Below, in pieces: positions 9,493 through 17,608 of a DNA stretch of 64,000 nucleotides. Origin of the DNA: Bacillota bacterium. Lineage in GTDB: Bacteria; Bacillota; Clostridia; Christensenellales; SZUA-584. The stretch's first letter is position 1. Each line of letters opens with the position of its first letter. Made by a program: the position numbers and the translations under genes. The notes beneath the pieces were generated by a model. The model ran no database searches. It was not told the origin of the DNA and saw only the letters and a list, made by a program, of their open reading frames with translations. The DNA is taken from NCBI GenBank assembly GCA_023390815.1, contig JAEWCC010000007.1, positions 1 through 64,000 on the forward strand. The letters are read 5' to 3'.

Positions 9493-9597
9493 GTTAACGT
9501 TTACCCTCCCAAAGAGTTAACGTTTACCCTTTTAAAACTCTACAAGTATCCAATGTTTGATAATGATTACCGTTTTATGAGAATTAACGCTTACCCT
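9493..9597 (-). promoter_or_regulatory. Cluster of three LacI-type operators upstream of the second URO-D gene
   Basis: GTTAACGTTTACCCT occurs at 9493-9507 and 9516-9530, with a variant ATTAACGCTTACCCT at 9583-9597. The same element occurs upstream of lacI (8221-8235). Read on the coding strand these are AGGGTAAACGTTAAC, with the central CG typical of LacI-family operators. Spacings of 23 and 67 bases place the first two sites on the same DNA face, roughly two turns apart. Confidence 0.65.
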
Positions 9598-9607
9598 GAT
9601 GCTATAT

Positions 9608-9909
9608 ATATTCTTCATCGTTGTCGAAAATCCTTTAATTCCAAACAAAAAATTTTAAAAATTATGAAAGTTGCGACATGCCGACGAGAAACCCGTTGAA
9701 ACCAGCGGTTTTACACCTTGCCATTATGGCCCTTTCGGATACCTTAATCCGGTTCTCCGTTCTACCCCATTGTTTTTACGACGCAGGAAACGACTGAAGA
9801 TGTTCGCGGGAAACCGCCCGCAACAATTTAGTCGGGGTACTCTTTAGCGGGTACGCTTACAGCTATGACTACTACCGCTTATATAGGAAAGGATCATTGA
9901 CTAATCACG
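9608..9909. other. Intergenic region with a short GMP-synthase-like fragment
   Basis: No gene is supported here. On the plus strand, 9811-9828 reads Lys-Pro-Pro-Ala-Thr-Ile followed by a stop, resembling the KPPATIEWE end of GMP synthase, and the next bases (TAGTCGGGGTA) loosely resemble the rest of that end. This is opposite in orientation to the nearby att-like core, so it could be chance. The remaining sequence shows no recognisable element. Confidence 0.3.
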
Positions 9910-10160
9910 CAAAAAAGCTAACTGACACTCAAAATCAGTTAGCTCTATTATATGGATCATACAATCAATTTTGCCAAAACGTTGCCACGGGGCTATTTGA
10001 GACGGAAAGCCGTATGGTTACTGGCTATTCTCCGCTTCTCAAATTACTCCCACTCGATCTTCGAAAGCTGTTAATAAAATTTGGCTCGTTGCTTTTGTAT
10101 TATATCAGCTATCCGTATCTTTTTGGCTATTTGATTTTCTGTTGCCAGAATGTTGCCACA
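9910..10160 (+). repeat. Dispersed repeat A, copy 1, with guaA-like attachment core
   Basis: This copy matches 37643-37903 along most of its length and 55910-56103 partly. In order it holds a hairpin (AGCTAACTGA...TCAGTTAGCT, 9917-9944), paired TTGCCA/GTTGCCA repeats 11 bp apart (9971, 9981), a core CTCCCACTCG (10047-10056), and a second GTTGCCA pair 11 bp apart (10141, 10152). On the minus strand the core reads Lys-Ile-Glu-Trp-Glu-stop, like the end of GMP synthase. A core flanked by helically phased short repeats resembles an integrase attachment region with arm sites. Open frames through it are not credible genes. Confidence 0.6.
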
Positions 10161-10279
10161 CTTACCAAGCTGATACCTATAAGTGCACAATACATACACT
10201 TACTAATCTTATTTTCGCGAGAAACAGCATTAATGCGTTTTTGGATATCGGGACAGCAAAAACGGCAGCGCTTCGCACC

Positions 10280-11296
10280 TCAATACTCTGCTATATACTC
10301 ATCTGCATTCTCTTGTGAAACGGGCTCAAACGGTATTAGATAAATGGGCTCAACTGTATCATAAGTTTTTATTTTCAGTATACATTTGTATAGAGTTTGT
10401 GCTATTTCCTGCGCATTATGAAAAACTGTACCCTTAAGCCGTCCTTCTTTAACGGCTAATAACGCATCCATGTCCCCATCAATTCCAAATACGGCAATCT
10501 CGTCCTGCATGCCAAGTTCCTCAATCGCCTCTATTGCTCCCATTGCCATATTATCGTTTTCAGAAAGAACCACAGAAAAATCCTTATCATTTCGAATCCA
10601 GTTCTCAACAATCGCATAGGCTTCATCCCGCTGCCACGCAGCCGTTTGAACCGCCACAATCTCAATATCCGGATATTCTTTAAGCACATCCATGTAACCG
10701 TTATATCGCCCCGTCTGGGCACTGATACCCATGACTCCCTCTAATATCACCACTTTGCCACACCCATGCAGATAATTAGCCACCATGTTCGCTTCGATGA
10801 CGCCAGATTCATAATGGTCAGACCCGACAAAGCTGACATAACCCGTTGGGTTATAGGTTTCTGTAATCGTCGTAATCAGCGGAATGCCTGCGTTTTGCGC
10901 TATCGTCACTGCCAGCGCGCAATCCTCATACGATATTGGATCCAATATGATTGCGTCAAAACCACTCGAGACAAATGATTCAACATGGGCAACCTGTGCA
11001 TTCGCATTGGCCATTCCGTTATAAACCACAAGCTCTATATTATCGTCACCGTTTTCTATCAGCTGCTGAAGCTTACTCCCAACGCGCATCACAAAAGGCG
11101 AATCATCCTGAAGCGATAAACCAACATGAAAAGAATCATTTTCTTTAATGGCGGTATCCGTCGGGCTGGCACTGGCTTGCTCCGGAGCAGCCGTAGGTTG
11201 AGCAGAGATGCCCCCCCCGTTGTAATTAGGGCCGCATCCTGATATGGCGATTAATAAAATAAACGCAATGGTTATTTTTATAATATTATATTTCAT
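10280..11296 (-). CDS. Sugar-binding lipoprotein without adjacent transporter
   Basis: This 338-residue extracellular receptor has a lipoprotein signal with lipobox AISGC (cysteine near 21), a Ser/Ala/Thr linker, and a two-lobed Peripla_BP_4 domain (from about residue 55, beginning FHVGLSLQDDSPF). It overlaps the preceding receptor gene by 4 bases (ATGA) and is last in a four-gene operon with a YesM kinase and YesN regulator. No permease or ATPase accompanies it. Sugar receptors paired with LytS/YesM kinases can act as sensing partners, as known for XylFII-LytS, so ligand sensing is a likely role. It could also feed the ABC systems elsewhere in the window. Confidence 0.85.
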   Translation of the reverse strand: MKYNIIKITIAFILLIAISGCGPNYNGGGISAQPTAAPEQASASPTDTAIKENDSFHVGLSLQDDSPFVMRVGSKLQQLIENGDDNIELVVYNGMANANAQVAHVESFVSSGFDAIILDPISYEDCALAVTIAQNAGIPLITTITETYNPTGYVSFVGSDHYESGVIEANMVANYLHGCGKVVILEGVMGISAQTGRYNGYMDVLKEYPDIEIVAVQTAAWQRDEAYAIVENWIRNDKDFSVVLSENDNMAMGAIEAIEELGMQDEIAVFGIDGDMDALLAVKEGRLKGTVFHNAQEIAQTLYKCILKIKTYDTVEPIYLIPFEPVSQENADEYIAEY

Positions 11297-12297
11297 GATA
11301 CCGCTCCTGTTTTAAGAAAGGCATCAACATTATTCTCATTTACAAGCTGAGACGGAAGCTCAATCTCTTTTGGGACATCTTTCCCCGCCATGATGTTCAT
11401 AATTGTATTCACAGCAATTTCTCCGCCTGTCGGGTACGTAAAAGTCGCGTTGATGATACCTTCTTTAATGGCCAGTAAATCGCTGTTCTTAACTGAATAA
11501 CCGCCGACGCTTATGATATATGCACTCTTTCTTGTCTGGCTGAGATTGACGGCGGCCCCCAAAGCCATCATATCGTTGTGCGCAAATATGACATTGATGG
11601 GCGGTTGTTTTGAAAAGAAGTCGCTTTGGTTCATACGTGCGCGAGTCTTTTCCTGCGACCAATATCCGGTCATAACAAATTCTTTGGTGATATTCTTATA
11701 TGGTGCAATACCTTCAAAAAATCCATTTTTTCTGTCCACACTAATTTGAGAATGCGGTTCGCCCTGGATTTCAAGCACCGTACATGTACGTCCGTTGGAT
11801 AACTTCTTAACGTATTCACCTGCCATCTTACCGATCTTTTCATTATCCGTGAATATCCTTGTGGTATAGGCTCCACTATCCGGCGCATAACCAATGAGAA
11901 TCACCGGAATTCCCTTTTTATAGACATCTTGAATCGTATCGGCAATATTTTGAGGTTCAAAAGTTACAACGATAAGTGCATCGGCGCCCAGATCCAATAG
12001 ATTTTTGATATCTTGCTTTTGTTTATCCTCGTTATCACCGGCATCATAGCTCACAAACCGTACGCTGTCATATTCCTGGCATTGTGCGTTGACATCATTA
12101 AACAGTTCAAGCTCAAAATTATCCGTCATATTGGGCAGCGAAACACCGATTAAGCACTCCACTCCATCCTCTTTTGATGGAACTTGTAATATCAAAACCG
12201 TTGCCAATATGCAGATGGCAGCAAGCACAATAACAGCCATTACGTGTTTCTTCGTTTTGGGTGTTACTTCTTTCCTTTGATCTCTTTTTTCTTCCAT
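11293..12297 (-). CDS. Membrane-anchored sugar-binding protein (sensor-type)
   Basis: This 334-residue protein has a basic N-terminus and one membrane segment (about residues 19-38, VMAVIVLAAICILATVLIL) with no lipobox cysteine, followed by a Peripla_BP_4 domain facing outward. The ATG at 12297 has AGGTG 6 bases upstream; a longer reading from 12447 would run into the response-regulator gene and is unlikely. It lies 10 bases after that gene. A non-cleaved anchor with a binding domain, next to a kinase/regulator pair and without transport genes, suggests a sensory accessory that presents ligand to the kinase. Confidence 0.82.
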   Translation of the reverse strand: MEEKRDQRKEVTPKTKKHVMAVIVLAAICILATVLILQVPSKEDGVECLIGVSLPNMTDNFELELFNDVNAQCQEYDSVRFVSYDAGDNEDKQKQDIKNLLDLGADALIVVTFEPQNIADTIQDVYKKGIPVILIGYAPDSGAYTTRIFTDNEKIGKMAGEYVKKLSNGRTCTVLEIQGEPHSQISVDRKNGFFEGIAPYKNITKEFVMTGYWSQEKTRARMNQSDFFSKQPPINVIFAHNDMMALGAAVNLSQTRKSAYIISVGGYSVKNSDLLAIKEGIINATFTYPTGGEIAVNTIMNIMAGKDVPKEIELPSQLVNENNVDAFLKTGAVS

Positions 12298-12307
12298 ATA
12301 ACACCTG

Positions 12308-13519
12308 TTACTTTTTCTTGCGCCTGTATTCAGTGGGAGCCATACCCATAACCTTTTTAAAGGCCTCACAGTAATAATGTTGGCTGCTATAGCCCACACG
12401 CTCCGATATTTCACACACTTTATAATCTGTGCCCGATAAAAACTCAAGCGAGCGTTTGATCCGATACCGGATCAGATAATCAGTAAACGATAGGCCGGCC
12501 TCATGTTTGAATAGCTTGCTTATATAACTTAAACTTACATTACTCTGCTCCGCAAATGTGGAAAGCCGAAGCTGCATATCCTGATAATGTTCGTCCACAT
12601 ATTTTTTAACCCGCTTCACCAAAGGCATATACTGCACTTCATTATCTAAGCTTCTGTTTAGTTCAGCAAATGTCTTTGGCAGGTCTTTATAACTGCCTTT
12701 AACCAGCCTTTTGCGAATGATGATGTTCCAGTTATTCTCTTTGCATATGACGGGCGTCAAGTCCTGCTGAATGTCATTGCTCCTTTCATCGTCAGAAGCG
12801 CAGTAAAGCAAAAGGAAACTGTCCGAGAACAACCGAATAAAACAAAATGACGTATCGCGTTCAAAATACTTTTCCAATCGGCTTCGGCATTGAATCATCT
12901 GCTGATCCTTCATGCGTTCGTTTTCAAGAATACCCACCGGGAATGAAATGCTGATCCATAACATGCCTGTTATATTGGATAATTGAAACCCGAGATCTTC
13001 GAAGTATTCCTCCTCTATCCCGTTTTCCGTACCCAATTCCAAACCGCCGGTGATCCACTCGCTCAGCAAGCCGTCCCGCAAAAGGTCTCTGTTGGCTTGA
13101 ATCATCTTTTCTTTTCGCTTGTTCGCCGAGGCTTCACGTTTTGCTTCATCCAGCTCCAGTTTAATTTTCTTTAATAATATAACGAATTCATCCTCGTCAA
13201 TTGGCTTTAATATATAGTTGTAAACGCCTAATTCTACCGCCTTGCGCGCATATTCAAATTCATCATGGCCGCTGATAATGATTTTGATAATGTTTTTATC
13301 GATTGTATTCATCTCTTTGATGAGCTCAAGTCCATTGAGAAGAGGCATCTGAATGTCAAGCAGGCAAATATCCGGTCGTAACGTCTTAACAGCCGATATG
13401 GCTTCTAACCCATTTTTGCAGGCGCCGACAATTTCCATATCGTATTCCGACCAGTTAAACGCACTGATAAGGGCATTCCGAATGATACTCTCGTCATCTG
13501 CAATCACCACTTTATACAT
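12308..13519 (-). CDS. Response regulator with AraC-type DNA-binding domain (YesN family)
   Basis: This 403-residue regulator has an N-terminal receiver domain with acidic pocket DDES (residues 8-11) and phospho-acceptor Asp55 in CLLDIQMP, then a lysine in ILKPID. The middle region (about 130-290) is poorly conserved. The C-terminal AraC helix-turn-helix pair (about 300-403) ends in the ...VGYSSQHYYCEAFKKVMGMAPTEYRRKKK pattern of the family. GGAG lies 4 bases before the ATG. The gene overlaps the kinase gene by 8 bases, indicating translational coupling. It probably activates nearby sugar-uptake or sugar-degradation genes. Confidence 0.93.
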   Translation of the reverse strand: MYKVVIADDESIIRNALISAFNWSEYDMEIVGACKNGLEAISAVKTLRPDICLLDIQMPLLNGLELIKEMNTIDKNIIKIIISGHDEFEYARKAVELGVYNYILKPIDEDEFVILLKKIKLELDEAKREASANKRKEKMIQANRDLLRDGLLSEWITGGLELGTENGIEEEYFEDLGFQLSNITGMLWISISFPVGILENERMKDQQMIQCRSRLEKYFERDTSFCFIRLFSDSFLLLYCASDDERSNDIQQDLTPVICKENNWNIIIRKRLVKGSYKDLPKTFAELNRSLDNEVQYMPLVKRVKKYVDEHYQDMQLRLSTFAEQSNVSLSYISKLFKHEAGLSFTDYLIRYRIKRSLEFLSGTDYKVCEISERVGYSSQHYYCEAFKKVMGMAPTEYRRKKK

Positions 13520-15350
13520 CGTTCTCCAAGCCCCTTTCGTAAACCAAAGGATACCTTATCGTAACCGTAGTGCCCTGGCCCTTAATACTATCCACAACGA
13601 GCTTATATTCTTCGCCATACCGCAGCATAATACGTTTGTTCACATTATAGAGTCCATAGCCCATAAAGGGGTTTTCATCTGATTGGATTTGGTTATTAAG
13701 CCTCACAAGCTTTTCCGGATCGATGCCCGGTCCGTTATCGATCACCTTGAGACACAGCACATTTTCATATTCATAGATATTTACAATCACTTTTCCGGGC
13801 TCCGGCCTCTGTCTGACTCCATGATAAATTGCGTTCTCCACCAGAGGCTGTAATATTAACTTCTGAACATATAGATGAGCCACGTCAACAGAGCAGCAAA
13901 TTTCGTACTCCAAAATATCCGCGTAACGCGTTCCCTGTATAATCAGGTAGTTCTTGACGTGTTCGATTTCCTCCGCCAATGCAATAATATCGGACCCTTT
14001 GCTAAGACCGATTCGATACAACTTTGTGAGCGCGGATATCATCTGTATAATATCCCTGGCATCATACTTTTTCGCCATCCAATGGATTGTATCAAATGTA
14101 TTGTACAGAAAATGCGGTTTGATCTGCGCCTGGAGAAAAGCAATCTCATCTTCCCGCTTTTGTTTTTGCTGATAATAAATCGTGTCAATCAAATGACGGA
14201 GCTTATCAATCATCGCGTTGAAACTGTTGCCAAGCTGCCCCACTTCGTCTTTATACTTTGAATCAAAATGAACGGTTAAGTCACCGTTTTCCGCCTGATC
14301 TATCAGACTCTTCAGTTTGATGATTGGCTTGGTGATCCGTGAGGAAAACATGATACTGAATAAAGACACGAGAACGAGCACACCGAGCATCACAAAAAAG
14401 AGAATATATTGAAATTTAACAACTTGCTCCACCGTTTTATTCAATGAGAAAACTCCGACCGTCTTCCATCCTGAATACTCTGACATTGAATAGATCAGTT
14501 GATATCCTTCTCCATTGATTGTTTTATTAATGATCTGCGTTCCTTCGCCTAAGAACCATTCTTGTTTTACGCGATAGGCCAACTCATTCGTGGGGGTATA
14601 GATAATCTCTCCTTCCTTATCGACGATCATAATGAAACCATCTTTACCGACTCGCATGTTATGCAACGTATCAAGCAGCAGTCTGGTATCCAGATCGATG
14701 ATAATCACACCCAAAACTTCGTTAGTCGTGGTATCCACAACACTCATTGCAAGCATAATGATTTCATCTGCGCTGACTGAATTATAATAGGATATACCCC
14801 TGTTTTTTGGTTTTGGAATAATAAACAATTTGCCTGAGTTATTAACGGAATTTTGGTACCATTCCTCCTGCGTCAGGTCAGCAAGTATGTTACGCTGCAT
14901 TTCATTGCTGAATACTGTATCATTCCGGCCGATCAGCGCAATTCCCTTAAAATACGGAAATGAATCGACAATTGTAGCCAAGTAACTGCCAACGGAAATA
15001 CGTGCTGTTACATCCTCAATATTTGAACTGCCTGCGTTTATCAACAGGTTCAGTACCTGTCTGTTCTTTGACAGGATTTCAATGATGTTTTCCGCGCTTT
15101 GCACATTGCTGTCCACTGTCACATTTGCCTGATTGATCGCTTGTATGGTCGTTTCAATTGCAGACTTTTCAAATGCGTTTGCAAATACATTGTTGGCAAC
15201 CAAAGCTGTCATGAGTATAATTGCAAGCCCAACACAAAAAAAACCGGCAAGCAGTTTAAACCTCATGCTTGAATTATTGTATAGAAAAACTATTTTTTTT
15301 ATAATACTCATGGGGTCTTCTACCATCTCGTGTATTTGCCGATGCCACAT
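13512..15350 (-). CDS. Sensor histidine kinase, YesM/LytS type
   Basis: This membrane kinase (up to 612 residues) has a first membrane segment near 30-52, an extracellular Cache-like sensor region (about 55-320), a second membrane segment (about 323-345), a HAMP linker, a His_kinase domain with QAQIKPHFLYNT near 413 (phospho-acceptor His in KPHFLYN) and a C-terminal ATPase with DNGPGID and GYGLYNV. It partners the regulator encoded directly downstream. The start is uncertain: ATG at 15350 has no clear ribosome site, and ATGs at 15326 and 15311 are alternatives. A cre-like sequence (TGAAAACGTTAAAA, 15355-15368) sits upstream, hinting at catabolite control. Confidence 0.9.
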   Translation of the reverse strand: MWHRQIHEMVEDPMSIIKKIVFLYNNSSMRFKLLAGFFCVGLAIILMTALVANNVFANAFEKSAIETTIQAINQANVTVDSNVQSAENIIEILSKNRQVLNLLINAGSSNIEDVTARISVGSYLATIVDSFPYFKGIALIGRNDTVFSNEMQRNILADLTQEEWYQNSVNNSGKLFIIPKPKNRGISYYNSVSADEIIMLAMSVVDTTTNEVLGVIIIDLDTRLLLDTLHNMRVGKDGFIMIVDKEGEIIYTPTNELAYRVKQEWFLGEGTQIINKTINGEGYQLIYSMSEYSGWKTVGVFSLNKTVEQVVKFQYILFFVMLGVLVLVSLFSIMFSSRITKPIIKLKSLIDQAENGDLTVHFDSKYKDEVGQLGNSFNAMIDKLRHLIDTIYYQQKQKREDEIAFLQAQIKPHFLYNTFDTIHWMAKKYDARDIIQMISALTKLYRIGLSKGSDIIALAEEIEHVKNYLIIQGTRYADILEYEICCSVDVAHLYVQKLILQPLVENAIYHGVRQRPEPGKVIVNIYEYENVLCLKVIDNGPGIDPEKLVRLNNQIQSDENPFMGYGLYNVNKRIMLRYGEEYKLVVDSIKGQGTTVTIRYPLVYERGLENDV

Positions 15351-15489
15351 GATTTGAAAACGTTAAAAGTATATTATATATATACCTTTGTTGGACGTAA
15401 TTGTAAAGGTTAATCTATATCGTATATGATGTGCAGTAACATCGTTTGTATATCCCACGAGGTTAGTGGGCCTGTACCCGATTTTTATG

Positions 15490-15534
15490 TTTGGTTGCAT
15501 GAGAACGCACGTAACGCATTCTCATGCAACCAAA
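15490..15534 (-). terminator. Long perfect hairpin after the isomerase operon
   Basis: TTTGGTTGCATGAGAA pairs perfectly (16 bp) with its complement at 15519-15534 around a 13-base loop. It is 20 bases past the stop of the isomerase gene on the minus strand and ends the 22553-15555 operon. The flanking A/T tracts fit a rho-independent terminator. Confidence 0.7.
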
Positions 15535-15554
15535 TCACATGGATTGGGGAGTAA

Positions 15555-16952
15555 TTAAACCAGCACGAATTCAATGTCAAGTATATGGCAAAGCATTTCA
15601 AACTTTCTGCATTGATTGCCCATAAACATGACCTGGTGGTGTGTACCGCCATTGCGCAGCCATTCATCCATCGCAGCGCGAATTCCCGTATACGGACGGA
15701 AAAACGTATAATTCATCAGCATACCGGGGATCTCTTGATCATCCAGTATCTCACCTAATGATACGACGAGACGATACCGGCTGCCCTCAACCGCAACAAG
15801 CGATATGATAGTGGCTTCGCCCGGCTCTCCACTGAATATCGGTGTCGGCGGATTATCGCGATCTCCAATATCAAGCGGACGATCGATCAGCTTAATCGGC
15901 CGGTCCTTTCTTGCTACTTTCCAGTTGCCTTCACCCATATGGCTGAGCATTGTGGCATCCCGTTTAAAATCGAGCGAGTACATTTCTGTGAAGTGTGGAT
16001 TTTCCGCAATGAGATGGCCGATTAGGGTACAGGCAAGAATGTGCACATCGCCTTCAGCCGAGTAACCATAGCCTTTTGCAAGCATGTTGCTTGCGCCAAG
16101 TATGGGCAGCTGAGATATCCTTGTGTCTTCCCGATAGACATTGAAATTAGCGGAAAAACCATCGTAGTGATTTTTCGCGCAGAATTTCTCGAATGCGATC
16201 TGCAGCTTTGCTGCATAACGGTGGCTCTCGGTTGAAAGGTTCGGCGCAATCTCAAAATTCTTTTGGTCAATCGCCACATACTCATCGACTTGCTCTTCGG
16301 TGACTTCTGTCATGCATTTGACCACTTCGCCAATACCATCATAGTTGACTTCGATGCCGAACTTACGCATAAACGCCACTTCGTCCCCCATGATATCGCC
16401 CATGCCTTGCATCTTCTCAATAAGAGATACGCGCATTTTTTTCATGGAAACCGCTGTCATTGCAGCCGTCGCCCAATCATTAAAAAAGCACTTAAACGCA
16501 TCGGTTTCCCAGTCCTCGGTAATGATAGCCGGCTTCGCCCCAATACGCATCAGTATATTGCTGGTATCTTGTATGCCATGTATTCCCTGATTGGTCGTGC
16601 ATTTTTTCCAGTTCCAATCCGGTGTGACGGAGGGTTCCGGCTGAATATTCGCCACAAGCACAGGCAGTCTGTTATCCTGAAACGCTTGCAGTACACGCAT
16701 GCCGGGACCATACAGCAGGTTAACCACCATGATTCCGTCGTATTCTTTTGTGTTAAATTGTTTCACAAACTTTTCTATCAACCCGCGATCTTTTGCGGCA
16801 CCAGGAAAATCGATTTCTGCGATATCCTTTAATTGTTCAACAACACGCCGCGCCCAAACCTCCTGTTCTCTTGGAAGTTCAGGCTGATCCACATCATATA
16901 AACCATGCATAATACCCAGGAACCCTATTTTGGGCAATCTTTTTGTCACCAT
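15555..16952 (-). CDS. L-arabinose/L-fucose isomerase-family sugar isomerase
   Basis: This 465-residue protein resembles the arabinose isomerase family, which converts aldoses to ketoses with a divalent metal. Family-like blocks are GYGYSAEGDVHILA (near 310, with the metal-site Glu), SHMGEGNW (near 345) and the C-terminal THHQVMFMG (near 440, histidine). The length is slightly below the usual 470-500. GGGAGG lies 7-8 bases before the ATG. It is the last gene of the ABC-importer operon sharing a regulatory motif with the microcompartment operon, so it probably prepares the imported sugar for phosphorylation and aldolase cleavage. True substrate unknown. Confidence 0.82.
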   Translation of the reverse strand: MVTKRLPKIGFLGIMHGLYDVDQPELPREQEVWARRVVEQLKDIAEIDFPGAAKDRGLIEKFVKQFNTKEYDGIMVVNLLYGPGMRVLQAFQDNRLPVLVANIQPEPSVTPDWNWKKCTTNQGIHGIQDTSNILMRIGAKPAIITEDWETDAFKCFFNDWATAAMTAVSMKKMRVSLIEKMQGMGDIMGDEVAFMRKFGIEVNYDGIGEVVKCMTEVTEEQVDEYVAIDQKNFEIAPNLSTESHRYAAKLQIAFEKFCAKNHYDGFSANFNVYREDTRISQLPILGASNMLAKGYGYSAEGDVHILACTLIGHLIAENPHFTEMYSLDFKRDATMLSHMGEGNWKVARKDRPIKLIDRPLDIGDRDNPPTPIFSGEPGEATIISLVAVEGSRYRLVVSLGEILDDQEIPGMLMNYTFFRPYTGIRAAMDEWLRNGGTHHQVMFMGNQCRKFEMLCHILDIEFVLV

Positions 16953-17082
16953 ACTTTTACCTCCCTATTGTACAAATTGAAAAGGTATGCAAGCCGTACA
17001 GGATGTTGTGCTTCTATAAAGTATTAAATATATTTCTCCTGTACGACATTGCAGAGCAGATATTTTACATTCTACGGTTGAT

Positions 17083-17598
17083 TTAATAGATTTTCAGTTC
17101 ACTGGTCTCGGTCCAGGGGCAATCAGCGGGTGTACCGAAATTTTTAACCAACTCCATACGTACGTACTTAGCTTTTACTTTCTTTGGAAGCTCAAATTCA
17201 AACCAGGCTTCGCGCTTTTCCATCTGACATGACAGTACCTTTTGCCATTGCGCCTCTTCGATCGTGGAATCCGCGCTTTTCATCTCTCTTACCGAATCGC
17301 TGGAACTGACGTAAATGTTAATGATGCTCGCCAATTCCTCGAGTACGCTGTGCGGCACGCCCACGTTGTGGAATATGCACACCCTGGATATCTCTTGTTC
17401 TTCGCCAAAGAAGCTTAAAATCACATTGGCGGGGCCCATGGTATTCGCACCCCAGGTTCCTCCGTTCCTCTTCGTATCATCATCAATCAGGTTGTTGACC
17501 CAAATCAGAGGATCTGTCACCGTATGGCTGCACCATTCAATTCGAGTATAGTAGGAACCGTCTCTGCGCACACCAAGAGGATACATCTGTTTTTCCAT
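17083..17598 (-). CDS. Small F5/8 (discoidin)-like beta-sandwich protein, probably cytoplasmic
   Basis: This 171-residue protein has no signal peptide or membrane segment. The pattern of an N-terminal loop with NNLIDDDTKRNGGTW, a middle ISRVCIFHNVG and the terminal YVRMELVKNFG resembles the F5/8 type C sugar-binding fold. It lies 10 bases after the iron alcohol dehydrogenase gene, with AGGAGAG before its ATG, and 130 bases before the isomerase gene. An intracellular carbohydrate-binding module in a sugar operon is unusual. It might bind sugar, or serve as an assembly or regulatory partner of the isomerase. The fold call rests on residue pattern alone. Confidence 0.6.
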   Translation of the reverse strand: MEKQMYPLGVRRDGSYYTRIEWCSHTVTDPLIWVNNLIDDDTKRNGGTWGANTMGPANVILSFFGEEQEISRVCIFHNVGVPHSVLEELASIINIYVSSSDSVREMKSADSTIEEAQWQKVLSCQMEKREAWFEFELPKKVKAKYVRMELVKNFGTPADCPWTETSELKIY

Positions 17599-17608
17599 CT
17601 GTCTCTCC

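Noticed and set aside
9897..10343. Open frame of 148 codons through repeat A copy 1
   Set aside because: It reads across a hairpin and att-like core, has no ribosome site, and the conserved part is explained by the repeat. The matching frame at 37607 is broken off.
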